Below are positions 1-6,394 of a stretch of 27,851 nucleotides of DNA, one piece after another (the stretch's first letter is position 1; every line of letters starts with the position of its first letter). This DNA comes from a virus. The notes under the pieces were generated by a model. That model was not told the DNA's origin, made no database searches, and saw only the letters and a program-made list of their open reading frames with translations. The DNA is taken from IMG/VR virus record IMGVR_UViG_3300026114_000012, positions 1 to 27,851 of that record; one strand, written 5' to 3'. The position numbers and the translations under genes are program-made.

Positions 1-1668
1 TAACTCAGCCTGTAAACTACCGCATACTTGCTCGGCAGTTTCTTCATCGTAACCCTGCTCCTGCATCATCTCTGTTTTGCAATCACTAAAATCCTCCCAA
101 GGGCCAAACGGTTTGCCAACTTGTTCTTTACAACCACAACTGTCTTTGTCGACTGCTTCGCTAAGTTGTAACTGTTGTAGTGCCTCGCCTGCATCTTCCT
201 CTGCGGCCTGATTACTTTCCTCAATTACTTCATCACGGAACCCGTCCTCGTCTACTGGTTCGTAACCGACTTCCGTCCTGTATTCGTTACGAGTGATAAG
301 GCCGTTTTGGAACTCTTTCTGTTTACGGTCGCTAATCTGCTGTCGCTGGTCTTCACTCATACCAGGCTTGAACTCGAATCGTAACTCTCGGCCGAAGAAC
401 GGTTTGATAACTTGCTGATTCCACATCCTTTCGATTTTTTGGAGGTATGGGCCGAGCGTGTTTGACTCGAAGTTTCCTCTTTCACTCTGGAATGTGGAGC
501 GGTTAAGCTCTTCGGTTTCTAATCCGACAACTGATGTCGGCACTTGGAACTCGGAGGCGATTACTTGGGCATACCATTTCTCCCTCTCAGTCATATCCAT
601 TTCCTTCCAGTTCGAGCCCATCTGCACCCATTCGGCATCGGGGTCATCTACCTTGAAGAATCCGCCAACTCTTCCCTGTTCGCCTTGTACTTCATCCTGT
701 AAAGCGTTGCTCTCGGTTATATCGCCATTGGTTTTAAGGAATCCTGCTAGGTGTGAACCTCTGGAGAAGAAGTCCTGCTCCTGTTCGATTGTCAAGTCCA
801 TTAACTGGAGAATATTCTCAACAGCCTTCGTAGGCGGTAGGCCATATCTTCTATTACTTCTAGGGTTGAGGTCTGTCCAAACCAGTTCTTCTTGATCGAA
901 TCTGATAGGGTCTGGCCTGTAAGTACTCCGGCCTCTTATCTGTGTAGCACTATTATTCTGTCTTTCGTACTGCCAGAAACCGCTGAGCATCCCTGTCTTC
1001 TCACGGTATTCTTTCGTAAAGCTGATTGGGTCGCTGGCCTTGGCGTGGATTAGAGTCGGGTTGTTACTTACTAGCTCGTCTCCTTGGTAGTCACTTTCTG
1101 AGAACATCAGTGGAATAGCTAGAGAACCGACTTCCAGCATGTCAGCGACAATTTGTTCTAGTAAATCCGTGAAGTCCTCGTCCGGGTTCGGATGCTTGGT
1201 AAATTCCCTGGCTTTTCGGGCGGCCTCACTTGTAGCTGGCGTGCCTGTCTCCTGTTTACTGACACGCTCGAACGGGTCAAAACTTTTGGCGGTTTCGCCT
1301 GTCTCATCTTCTTCTACTATCTGCCAAGGCGTATTGGCGATTTCTGTGGTCATAGTGTTGACTAGCATCTGCACCCATGCATCGCTTTGTGCTAGTTCTC
1401 TGATCCTGACAGGGTTGTAGTCCCATTCGACTCCTTTTACTGGGTCGTGAAGCCATTGGAACTCGGATTTATGTTTTGGGTCGCCTGTTAATTGTTTGTT
1501 AGTACGGTACGGTGACTTTATTATGCCGTTTCCTTTGTTGTTTGATTGGTTCAGTTCTTGGAGTGTTGGCGGCGATTGTTGAATCGCTCTCTTTGAAGTA
1601 TTCTTTAGCAAGCCTTTCTGTGCAAGCCTTTTCTTGATGTAAGAAGTAGTTTTGTCACCGATACCCAT
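1..1668 (-). CDS. Portal protein (3' end beyond window)
   Basis: Dodecameric head-vertex channel through which DNA is packaged and ejected. The frame opens at ATG 1668 (MGIGDKTTSY) and stays open to base 1, so at least 556 residues are present and the stop lies outside. Family-typical features are the segment around WVQMLVNTMTTEIANTPW, the 'EFQVPTSVVGLE' stretch followed by NRSTFQSE, and 'ITRNEYRTEVGYEPVDE', which match the Phage_portal (SPP1/HK97-like) pattern. The visible C-terminus contains two Cys segments (DKDSCGCKEQ and DFSDCKTEMM, then EQVCG), an extension typical of archaeal and bacterial portal or morphogenesis proteins. It lies downstream of the large terminase, as expected, but with four small genes between. 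A 64-base spacer without a clear ribosome site precedes it. Confidence 0.9.
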   Translation of the reverse strand, partial: MGIGDKTTSYIKKRLAQKGLLKNTSKRAIQQSPPTLQELNQSNNKGNGIIKSPYRTNKQLTGDPKHKSEFQWLHDPVKGVEWDYNPVRIRELAQSDAWVQMLVNTMTTEIANTPWQIVEEDETGETAKSFDPFERVSKQETGTPATSEAARKAREFTKHPNPDEDFTDLLEQIVADMLEVGSLAIPLMFSESDYQGDELVSNNPTLIHAKASDPISFTKEYREKTGMLSGFWQYERQNNSATQIRGRSTYRPDPIRFDQEELVWTDLNPRSNRRYGLPPTKAVENILQLMDLTIEQEQDFFSRGSHLAGFLKTNGDITESNALQDEVQGEQGRVGGFFKVDDPDAEWVQMGSNWKEMDMTEREKWYAQVIASEFQVPTSVVGLETEELNRSTFQSERGNFESNTLGPYLQKIERMWNQQVIKPFFGRELRFEFKPGMSEDQRQQISDRKQKEFQNGLITRNEYRTEVGYEPVDEDGFRDEVIEESNQAAEEDAGEALQQLQLSEAVDKDSCGCKEQVGKPFGPWEDFSDCKTEMMQEQGYDEETAEQVCGSLQAEL

Positions 1669-1732
1669 GGATTATAGTTGGTTATTCGGTGTTTTTCAAA
1701 GGTTCGGTTTAACGAGCTTTCGAAATTCTATT

Positions 1733-1945
1733 TTATCTATCTAATCCAAAAAGCAAACTAATTTCGTTTAATAAATCCTCTTTACTTTCTTCATTTAAAA
1801 CCTCTTTTCCACTTACACCATCTATTAATATGTAATTATCAGGATATGAGTTTGGAGTTATCACTCTGTAACTAGAATCATTATATTTGAAACAATAAGA
1901 ATAGCCTAAATCTTTGTTTGCGAATAGCTTTTGTATACTGCTCAT
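1733..1945 (-). CDS. Small hypothetical protein, 70 aa
   Basis: No family recognised. The product starts MSSIQKLFANK and looks like a compact alpha/beta protein: a Tyr/Ser-rich first half (GYSYCFKYNDSSYRVI), a short turn (LIDGVSGKEV) and an acidic amphipathic C-terminal helix (NEESKEDLLNEISLLF). It is the third gene of an operon that begins at the shared promoter near 2550 and sits 18 bases after the 105-aa gene, directly before the portal gene. Base composition is more AT-rich than in the portal gene, which suggests an accessory gene inserted between terminase and portal. Position alone does not show a structural role. Confidence 0.7.
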   Translation of the reverse strand: MSSIQKLFANKDLGYSYCFKYNDSSYRVITPNSYPDNYILIDGVSGKEVLNEESKEDLLNEISLLFGLDR

Positions 1946-1963
1946 TTTTTCTAATTCACCGTT

Positions 1964-2281
1964 TTAGTAAACGCTCGTTCGAACCAACTCTGATTTAGCT
2001 TTTTCTCTAAATTCTGTAAAGTTCGAGTCCTTAGCTATATCTTTAAGTTTATCAGGTATTTCTATATTAAAACAAGATGCAATCTCTTTTTTAGCATCTT
2101 CAAACTCTTGCTTTGTCTGACAAATCCTTACTCTTTGCTTAGTGGTAAAACTGTTGTCATATGTTTTAATCGTCATTATGTCCGGTGCTTCTATAACTAA
2201 ACCGTAAGCACCTCTTCTTGATGCTTGATAAATCAGTCTTTCTTCTTTATCTGCTATTTCTTGGTTAAAATCTTCAAGCAT
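1964..2281 (-). CDS. Hypothetical protein, 105 aa
   Basis: Unrecognised. It begins MLEDFNQEIADKEERL and is mixed helical/strand in character, with the strand-like segment AYGLVIEAPDIMTIKTYD and a helical Lys/Glu-rich C-terminus (EFREKAKSELVRTSVY). There is one pair of separated cysteines (RICQ and SCFN). The start overlaps the stop of the preceding gene as TAATG, so the two are translationally coupled. The codons are AT-rich. Its neighbours are two other small unknowns between terminase and portal. An accessory role in infection is possible, but nothing in the sequence fixes it. Confidence 0.72.
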   Translation of the reverse strand: MLEDFNQEIADKEERLIYQASRRGAYGLVIEAPDIMTIKTYDNSFTTKQRVRICQTKQEFEDAKKEIASCFNIEIPDKLKDIAKDSNFTEFREKAKSELVRTSVY

Positions 2282-2505
2282 TATTCATCGACCTCTTCAA
2301 ACCAAACAGTTAACACATTTCCATAACCTGCTCTTACCGCACTAACTTGAAAGCCTAAATCGTTAATTTTATCCATTTTTGGAGTATAAATAGCAGGATC
2401 TTCGTTCTTTATTGGAATTTTCACATACTTAACTCCTTCTTTATTAGTTTTTACTTCTTCTCCAAGAATAGATTCTAATTCTCCTACCTTATTTTTGTTT
2501 GTCAT
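2281..2505 (-). CDS. Hypothetical protein, 74 aa, first gene of operon
   Basis: Unrecognised acidic protein starting MTNKNKVGELES. It has an N-terminal Lys/Glu-rich part, then a predicted strand-rich end (GFQVSAVRAGYGNVLTVWFEEVDE) that looks like a small beta domain. It is the promoter-proximal gene of the 2505-to-portal operon. The conserved leader with GAGGT ends 5 bases before its ATG at 2505, which fixes the start. Its stop overlaps the next start as TAATG. Sharing a leader with the early operon at 10.35 kb suggests it may be expressed early rather than with the structural genes. Confidence 0.72.
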   Translation of the reverse strand: MTNKNKVGELESILGEEVKTNKEGVKYVKIPIKNEDPAIYTPKMDKINDLGFQVSAVRAGYGNVLTVWFEEVDE

Positions 2506-2509
2506 TATT

Positions 2510-2559
2510 GGTCTGAACCTCGTATAATAACAATGTCAACTAACACTTATAAATGCTTT
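2510..2559 (-). promoter_or_regulatory. Shared promoter-leader element, copy A
   Basis: Read on the minus strand: AAAGCATTTATAAG, an AT-rich spacer with TTGACATTG, then TACGAGGTTCAGACC and the ATG at 2505. TTTATAA (2547-2553) is an archaeal TATA box and GAGGT is the ribosome site. The 50 bases are identical to copy C at 10353-10402. Copies B (5355-5404) and D (10930-10979) are diverged versions. Confidence 0.82.
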
Positions 2560-2834
2560 CATGTATTTCTTCCAATCCAGTCCTCTTTCTCAGGTGCTCG
2601 ATAAAAATAAATGCCTATCCAAATGAAAAAGTTAAGCAGCGATACCGTGAAACTAATCCAGATCTCAAGATACGCCATTGGCAGTAACGCAGTAACCGGA
2701 TAGGTAACCGCATTGATTAGAGAACCTTTCCGACTCCAAACAGTTTCCGTAAAATACAAGGCCTGTCCTTTGTTGTAAAGACCTATTAGAGAACCGATGC
2801 TCATTAATATATCGGCTAGTAAAAGTTTGTTCAC
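2559..2834 (-). CDS. Small membrane protein, 91 aa
   Basis: Integral membrane protein with three likely hydrophobic segments: about residues 3-20 (LLLADILMSIGSLIGLY), 40-57 (around VTYPVTALLPMAYL) and 58-78 (SFTVSLLNFFIWIGIYFY), followed by a charged tail (RAPEKEDWIGRNT). It starts with GTG at 2834, overlapping the TAG of the large terminase (TAGTG), so it is coupled to packaging-gene translation. Its stop abuts the shared promoter A. A late membrane protein beside terminase could be a holin-like or envelope-interacting protein, but that is a guess from size and topology; no family motif was seen. Confidence 0.75.
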   Translation of the reverse strand: MNKLLLADILMSIGSLIGLYNKGQALYFTETVWSRKGSLINAVTYPVTALLPMAYLEIWISFTVSLLNFFIWIGIYFYRAPEKEDWIGRNT

Positions 2835-4150
2835 TATCGGCCACGCACACCTTTACGGCCACGACCACGATTACTGTTTTTAGCAAACGGGCTGCTTGTC
2901 CGCTCAATCTTAGGCTCAGGCTTATTGTCAATACCCATTACTAGATACCTAGCTGAGTCCATCGCGTGGTCTTGAACATTTGTACCGCCCACATCCTCTT
3001 TCTGATAAGTAACAAACTCCTCAACAGTATTCTCACATTCCTCAGCTACCAAGATGCCGTCCTTTTGAATCCTGTTACGCATCGTATCGATTCCCGCCTC
3101 AATTGACTTTTCGGCCTTCTCCGCCCTATGCTGTGTCTGAGTATTAAACTTCTTGATATGACTAGGCTCATGCTCGGAAAATATCCGGCCTTTCGGTTTT
3201 TCTTTAAGCCATTCGATGGCATCCTCCACAAACTTCTCGGACTCGTAGAACTCATCTAAGATTAACACTGTGCCATCATGTCCAATCGCTGCCTCAAGTA
3301 CAACTCTTTCATCATCCCACCCTGCATCATAACCATAGTATCTCCTCTTATCCTCATCGACCATTTCTTCCAACTCAGATCTAGGCCGGACATGAGTTTC
3401 TCGCTGGAACTGTGGATAAACCCGGCCTTCTACATCTCCGAAGTCGCCGTGAAGCGCCATGCCCTCGTTGGTTCCGCCCTCGTAACGCCTCTTTAGACGG
3501 GCTAATGCATCATCTGACAGGAACGGGTTCTTTTCAGTCGAGGCTTTAACCACCTTAATACTATTATTAAACTCATCACCCGATTTAGGCCATTTCCTTT
3601 GTTCAACTATTTCCTGCAGTGGGCCGGTCTTTCCTGTTGTAGTCCATAGCATCGCACCTGGGTCGCCACGATCCATTCTTTCTAACAGTGTTGAGGCCAC
3701 TCCGTCCAACTTTTTCTTGTAGTTACCGGGTTCGTCCACCCATGCACCGTTGAAGCTACCGCCCTCGTAACGCTCGGACTGGTCGGCACCAGCTAAAACA
3801 ATAGTCGCACCGTTGTTAAGCGTAAGAGTCTTGTCTAGTTTAGTCCAATGCTGAACTACTGGAGAATTTTCTGGGTCACCACCTTCAAACGGATTAACAT
3901 TATCGCCCGGAATCGCCATGTCGAATAAAACATTGTAAGTGGTTTGCTTCCCGATGTTGTAGTTGACGGCCATCGCCAGCCATTTACTGTCGGGATGCTT
4001 GAGGGCGTTCTTGACAATGAATCGTGCCCCTGAGACTGATTTACCACTTCTGTATCCGCCAAGGAACACTGTTATGTCGTAGTTGCCACTGGCAGCGTGT
4101 TCCATGGCCTGTTTCTGTTTCTTCCAGTACTGCCAGTTGACATTATCCAT
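2834..4150 (-). CDS. terL: Terminase large subunit
   Basis: ATPase-nuclease that cuts concatemeric DNA and pumps it into the prohead through the portal. 438 aa, a normal length for the family. Residues 31-38 form the Walker A loop (GGYRSGKS), GAWVDEPG at about 135-142 is Walker B with D139/E140, and TTTGKTG at about 171-177 fits the coupling motif. The C-terminal RNase H-like nuclease has its first acidic residue in YYGYDAGW (D275), a second around E300 (LILDEFYE) and the last in DHAMDSARY (D394/D398). The tail is basic and Arg/Gly-rich (NRGRGRKGVRGR). The ATG at 4150 overlaps the stop of the 36-aa gene as TAATG. The TAG overlaps a GTG start for the membrane protein. Confidence 0.96.
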   Translation of the reverse strand: MDNVNWQYWKKQKQAMEHAASGNYDITVFLGGYRSGKSVSGARFIVKNALKHPDSKWLAMAVNYNIGKQTTYNVLFDMAIPGDNVNPFEGGDPENSPVVQHWTKLDKTLTLNNGATIVLAGADQSERYEGGSFNGAWVDEPGNYKKKLDGVASTLLERMDRGDPGAMLWTTTGKTGPLQEIVEQRKWPKSGDEFNNSIKVVKASTEKNPFLSDDALARLKRRYEGGTNEGMALHGDFGDVEGRVYPQFQRETHVRPRSELEEMVDEDKRRYYGYDAGWDDERVVLEAAIGHDGTVLILDEFYESEKFVEDAIEWLKEKPKGRIFSEHEPSHIKKFNTQTQHRAEKAEKSIEAGIDTMRNRIQKDGILVAEECENTVEEFVTYQKEDVGGTNVQDHAMDSARYLVMGIDNKPEPKIERTSSPFAKNSNRGRGRKGVRGR

Positions 4151-4260
4151 TATTCGTCTTCTATCTCTTCGATAATCTCTTTTTTATGCTGGTCTAAATC
4201 TTCCTTGTCGGTTTTTTCTCCAATGCCTAATAGTTGCTTGACCTTTTCCTTTTTACTCAT
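4150..4260 (-). CDS. 36-aa acidic/basic mini-protein
   Basis: Mini-ORF starting MSKKEKVKQLLGIGEKTD and ending in an acidic run (EEIEDE). It is highly charged, probably one helical hairpin, with no recognised family. It is supported by tight coupling on both sides: its ATG overlaps the previous stop as ATGAGTAA and its TAA overlaps the terminase ATG as TAATG. Without it there would be a 100-base hole in an otherwise gapless operon. Located immediately before terL, it might act in packaging, but that is only positional inference. Confidence 0.7.
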   Translation of the reverse strand: MSKKEKVKQLLGIGEKTDKEDLDQHKKEIIEEIEDE

Positions 4261-4630
4261 CGCTGTCGTCCTCATCTTCTTGTTTTACTTTCAGGCTTTC
4301 GTCTTCGTAGATTATGGCCAAGTGATCCATGCTCTGCATCGTGGACTCGAACTGGAAGTCATACTTGCTCTGGGCTAGGTCTTTGGTAAATGATTGTATT
4401 ACTGAAGCCGAACAGTCCTCGGCATCTAGGAATACTTTCTCCGAACCCTCTGTCTCATCCTTCAATGTCTTCATGAAACGCATCCCGCTCTGAAGCGTGG
4501 CCTCCGCCACCTGCTTAAGCACGAAATGCATGGCATCACTCTCTGCCTCGGTGTAGTAGTCAATGGTTAGCTCGGTTTTGTTCTTCGTGTCGTATCCGTC
4601 TGTCTCTTCTGCGAACTTCTTAGTTTTCAT
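4253..4630 (-). CDS. Acidic hypothetical protein, ~125 aa
   Basis: Unrecognised, very acidic at both ends: a Lys/Asp-rich start (MKTKKFAEETDGYD) and a C-terminal DEDDSDE. The middle is helical (SDAMHFVLKQVAEATLQSG). I chose ATG 4630 because it overlaps the upstream stop by 11 bases (ATGAAAACTAA). An in-frame ATG at 4672 would add 14 residues and overlap the neighbour by 53 bases. The gene belongs to the packaging operon, two genes before terL. Small acidic proteins beside terminase are common in viruses of halophiles; the role is unknown. Confidence 0.72.
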   Translation of the reverse strand: MKTKKFAEETDGYDTKNKTELTIDYYTEAESDAMHFVLKQVAEATLQSGMRFMKTLKDETEGSEKVFLDAEDCSASVIQSFTKDLAQSKYDFQFESTMQSMDHLAIIYEDESLKVKQEDEDDSDE

Positions 4631-4970
4631 AATCTTTGAATCCCTCGTGGCTGGTTGTCTTACATTCTTCAATCAGGTAATCCACCTTTCTCTCTAGCTC
4701 ATTTCGTCTTTCTGTAACTGACTTCGAGTTTTTGGCAGCTTCTTCAACATCCTCTTTGGTAATTTCTTCATCTGTATCTGAAACTGTTTCACTCCAATCT
4801 TCATCTCTACTATCTTCCTGCCTGTTACTGATCTCTCTGTCGATATTGTTTATGGCCGTGTTCCGTTCCTCTCGGCCTCTCAAGTCTTTCAGCTCCTCAA
4901 GGTCTAAGTCTTTTAACTGGTTTTCTTGTTCGTCAACTGTCAGTTCTGTAAGGTCTTGTTCGTCTGTCAT
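4620..4970 (-). CDS. Acidic coiled-coil-like protein, 116 aa
   Basis: Unrecognised. It is almost entirely charged and predicted helical: Leu spaced among Glu/Asp in the first 30 residues (ENQLKDLDLEELKDLRG), an Asp/Glu-rich middle, and a second helix (SVTERRNELERKVDYLIEE) before the C-terminus. This is consistent with a coiled-coil or a chaperone-like partner. GAGG lies about 9 bases before the ATG at 4970 on the minus strand and supports the start. It sits between tiny ORFs and the packaging genes. A scaffold or regulator role cannot be separated from sequence alone. Confidence 0.72.
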   Translation of the reverse strand: MTDEQDLTELTVDEQENQLKDLDLEELKDLRGREERNTAINNIDREISNRQEDSRDEDWSETVSDTDEEITKEDVEEAAKNSKSVTERRNELERKVDYLIEECKTTSHEGFKDYEN

Positions 4971-4989
4971 TTTAGATCCTCGTAGTTCT

Positions 4990-5058
4990 TTATTTGTCGT
5001 GTTTGAATAACATTATTTTCCTCTTGATTTTCCAGTATAATTTTTGTGTTAGAGTCAT
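4990..5058 (-). CDS. Possible 22-aa basic peptide
   Basis: Tiny frame MTLTQKLYWKIKRKIMLFK followed by HDK and TAA. It is basic and amphipathic. The only support is the stop/start overlap (ATGA) with the 30-aa gene before it and the filled gap in the operon. It could equally be leader RNA for the 116-aa gene. Low confidence. Confidence 0.35.
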   Translation of the reverse strand: MTLTQKLYWKIKRKIMLFKHDK

Positions 5059-5147
5059 TCTCTACCCCTCGTGGCCAGTCCGTAAACAAGTCCTGTGGCT
5101 GCCAGTCCTGCATTGCTTAGACCGAGATATAAGAGTAGTTCAGTCAT
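5055..5147 (-). CDS. 30-aa membrane mini-protein
   Basis: MTELLLYLGLSNAGLAATGL then VYGLATRGRE and TGA. A single hydrophobic, small-residue-rich helix (about residues 4-25) ends in positive residues, as expected for a one-pass membrane peptide. The ATG at 5147 overlaps the stop of the zinc protein upstream (ATGA), which argues for translation. Possible roles are a regulatory or lysis-related membrane peptide; nothing specific supports either. Confidence 0.55.
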   Translation of the reverse strand: MTELLLYLGLSNAGLAATGLVYGLATRGRE

Positions 5148-5350
5148 TCGCCACGCACCTCTTCTAGTGTCCGCATGTCGGCATTACTTGAGCCACTGAT
5201 ATTGATCTTGGCTAAGTCGCCCTGGCACTCGCTACAATCATAATTGTCTTTTGTTAACTGGGTTTGCAGCCCAAGCTGTCGCTCTTCATGATGGCCGTTT
5301 TCGCATGTCGTGTTGAGCCATACTGGGATTGCTGTTGTAAACATTGTCAT
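5144..5350 (-). CDS. Zinc-ribbon-like small protein, 68 aa
   Basis: Carries one probable zinc site made of TTCENGHHEE near residue 16 and YDCSECQGDL near residue 40, i.e. C..GH with a distant CxxC. The remainder is hydrophilic (SGSSNADMRTLEEVRGE). Function unknown; proteins of this kind typically bind nucleic acid or host transcription factors. It is the first gene after shared promoter copy B, whose GAGGTTCAGACC leader ends just before the ATG at 5350. A second ATG two codons later is possible. Its stop overlaps the start of the 30-aa membrane peptide. Confidence 0.75.
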   Translation of the reverse strand: MTMFTTAIPVWLNTTCENGHHEERQLGLQTQLTKDNYDCSECQGDLAKINISGSSNADMRTLEEVRGE

Positions 5351-5354
5351 TGTT

Positions 5355-5404
5355 GGTCTGAACCTCGTATTTTAATGTTGTAAAGTAATTGTTATAAATG
5401 CTTT
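5355..5404 (-). promoter_or_regulatory. Shared promoter-leader element, copy B
   Basis: Minus-strand AAAGCATTTATAACAATTAC, spacer, then ATACGAGGTTCAGACC just before the ATG at 5350. It has the same TATA box and the same leader as copies A and C, but its spacer (ACTTTACA) matches copy D instead. The element abuts the stop of the 33-aa zinc-finger gene. Confidence 0.8.
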
Positions 5405-5505
5405 CATGTTTTTGTTCTAGGCATTTCTTCGCAGGATTTGTCTTGATGTAGTATCTTGTCGACCATGCTGCTGAACTCTTTGCCGCAAAAACTGCATTTG
5501 GCCAT
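5404..5505 (-). CDS. 33-aa zinc-finger mini-protein
   Basis: MAKCSFCGKEFSSMVDKILH followed by QDKSCEE. CSFCGKEF with a later H and C forms a C2HC finger (C4, C7, H20, C25), essentially a whole protein made of one finger. Such single fingers in viruses usually contact DNA or a host protein. The ATG overlaps the previous stop as TAATG, making it the second of two adjacent one-finger genes. It ends where promoter B begins. Too short for a family assignment, but the metal ligands are convincing. Confidence 0.7.
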   Translation of the reverse strand: MAKCSFCGKEFSSMVDKILHQDKSCEEMPRTKT

Positions 5506-5630
5506 TATTCGTCCACCTGTTTGATATGGGCATCGCCATGTAAATGCATCTTGGCCGCATGCTTGGCCTTGGCGTACTCATTGAAGTTTTGCTCCCAGTC
5601 GCATTGTTTGCAGTAGGCTTTGGTTGTCAT
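5505..5630 (-). CDS. 41-aa C2H2 zinc-finger mini-protein
   Basis: Begins MTTKAYCKQCDWEQNFNEYA. The pair C7/C10 and later histidines in KHAAKMHLHGDAH form a C2H2-type finger: a knuckle of YCKQC followed by a helix with spaced His. The ATG at 5630 overlaps the stop of the 60-aa gene (ATGA) and its stop overlaps the next finger gene (TAATG). Two consecutive one-finger genes suggest either a pair acting together or a split two-finger protein. Likely DNA- or RNA-binding, by analogy only. Confidence 0.7.
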   Translation of the reverse strand: MTTKAYCKQCDWEQNFNEYAKAKHAAKMHLHGDAHIKQVDE

Positions 5631-5809
5631 TGATTTTTCTCCTCTATACTTTCAATCATATTGTCTAGGGTGTCTCTAGCGTGTTTTAAATTGTGAAGAA
5701 GGTCAAACTTACCACTCCATTCATGATGTCTGGTTCTGTCGATATTTGTCTCTATGCTTTTTCTCAAAGACTCAATATCCATTTCTTCAGGTATATCATA
5801 ATCTGTCAT
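5627..5809 (-). CDS. Small helical protein, 60 aa
   Basis: Unrecognised acidic helical protein (MTDYDIPEEMDIESLRKSIE at the start; a second helix KHARDTLDNMIESIEEKNQ at the end). The heptad-like hydrophobic spacing suggests a helical hairpin or small coiled coil. Its ATG overlaps the stop of the 100-aa gene, and its stop overlaps the first finger gene (ATGA). It is part of the 6108-to-5404 small-gene operon with its own TATA box. No role can be assigned. Confidence 0.68.
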   Translation of the reverse strand: MTDYDIPEEMDIESLRKSIETNIDRTRHHEWSGKFDLLHNLKHARDTLDNMIESIEEKNQ

Positions 5810-6108
5810 CGTCTACCTCCGTTCATATCCCTTACAACACCCTCTATTACTTCTTCCAGACTATCTCTTAACTCTGTGTTATAAGTTATTAATTGATTTC
5901 TTATAATGCCTGATACTGTTTTCTCGAAGTCTTCAGTCATAATATACTGTTGTGCTTTTTCGTAAGCGACCGTTTCCGAATAGTCTTCACCCCATTTTTG
6001 TAGGCGTTCCAAGTCGTTACTACCATTATAGTTCTTAACTAGTTTCTGTCGGAACTGTTTTGGGACGCTCAAAGTCGTCATTTCTATGTTTTCTTCATCC
6101 AACTCCAT
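5806..6108 (-). CDS. Hypothetical protein, 100 aa, possible regulator
   Basis: First gene of the 6108-5404 operon. After an acidic start it contains TTLSVPKQFRQKLVKNY, which resembles the strand-helix opening of ribbon-helix-helix proteins, then a long helical region and a C-terminal helix (ELRDSLEEVIEGVVRD). The similarity is weak, so a DNA-binding role is a guess. A TATA box lies 22-29 bases before the ATG at 6108, so the transcript would start at or very near the ATG (leaderless). A second in-frame ATG nine codons later is a possible alternative start. Confidence 0.68.
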   Translation of the reverse strand: MELDEENIEMTTLSVPKQFRQKLVKNYNGSNDLERLQKWGEDYSETVAYEKAQQYIMTEDFEKTVSGIIRNQLITYNTELRDSLEEVIEGVVRDMNGGRR

Positions 6109-6129
6109 ATTATAAGATTCTTATTAAAG

Positions 6130-6137
6130 ATTTATAA
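6130..6137 (-). promoter_or_regulatory. TATA box for the 6108 operon
   Basis: On the minus strand, GACTTATAAATCTTTAATAAG lies just upstream of ATG 6108. The TATA core is 22-29 bases from the start codon, the distance expected for a leaderless archaeal transcript. It differs from the shared GAGGT-leader promoters. Confidence 0.6.
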
Positions 6138-6167
6138 GTCTTTAGTATCAAAACAATACTGTGCACG

Positions 6168-6206
6168 GGGGCCGCCACTCAACTTTCGGTTGGTCTCTAA
6201 CGCCCC
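6168..6206. other. GC-rich hairpin upstream of the tRNA
   Basis: GGGGC (6168-6172) can pair with GCCCC (6202-6206), and CAAC (6180-6183) with GTTG (6189-6192) around the loop TTTCG. It is an island of GC in an AT-rich spacer between divergent transcription units. It could be a small RNA, part of the tRNA primary transcript, or a transcription boundary. No family recognised. Confidence 0.4.
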
Positions 6207-6209
6207 ATA

Positions 6210-6238
6210 GCCAGAGGCGTTTAAATTAAATATCTGGC
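6210..6238 (+). promoter_or_regulatory. Probable tRNA promoter inside an inverted repeat
   Basis: GCCAGA (6210-6215) and TCTGGC (6233-6238) are perfect inverted repeats around an AT-rich core GTTTAAATTAAATA. The TTTAAATT core is about 15-23 bases before the mature tRNA 5' end (6242), close to the usual archaeal TATA position. The flanking repeats could bind a regulator or form a hairpin in DNA or RNA. Confidence 0.45.
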
Positions 6239-6241
6239 AAA

Positions 6242-6394
6242 GCGCCATTGGTCTAGTGGTCAACGACGCTAGCCAAACAAAACTAATCGAGTCCTGTGGC
6301 TTGCTGAGATAATGCAGTAGCCATCGAATGGCATAGAAAGTTCCGCAGGATAGAGAAGAAGCTGGCGACCCGAGTTCGAATCTCGGATGGCGCG
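6242..6394 (+). tRNA. tRNA gene interrupted in the anticodon loop
   Basis: All arms are present. Acceptor GCGCCAT (6242-6248) pairs perfectly with ATGGCGC (6387-6393), with G6394 as discriminator. The D stem GTCT/CGAC encloses AGTGGTCAA. Anticodon stem CTAGC (6269-6273) pairs with GCTGG (6361-6365) with one G-U. The variable loop is CGAC, and T-arm CCGAG-TTCGAAT-CTCGG is perfect. Between the anticodon stem halves lie 87 bases instead of 7, so about 80 bases are extra. The insertion has its own stem, TCCTGTGG (6292-6299) with CCGCAGGA (6343-6350), and an inner hairpin GCCAT-CGA-ATGGC. I could not place a bulge-helix-bulge or a T at position 33, so the anticodon and identity are unresolved. The overall sequence is closest in style to Gly, Glu or Asp tRNAs. 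Convergent with the next gene, which ends at 6395. Confidence 0.8.

Noticed and set aside
2510-2559. Bacterial -35/-10 reading of TTGACATTG and TATTATAC
   Set aside because: The two boxes are too close for a sigma factor promoter, and a well-placed archaeal TATA box explains the element.
6242-6394. Group I intron in the tRNA
   Set aside because: About 80 extra bases are too few for a group I core, and no P/Q/R/S elements or guanosine-site motif were seen.
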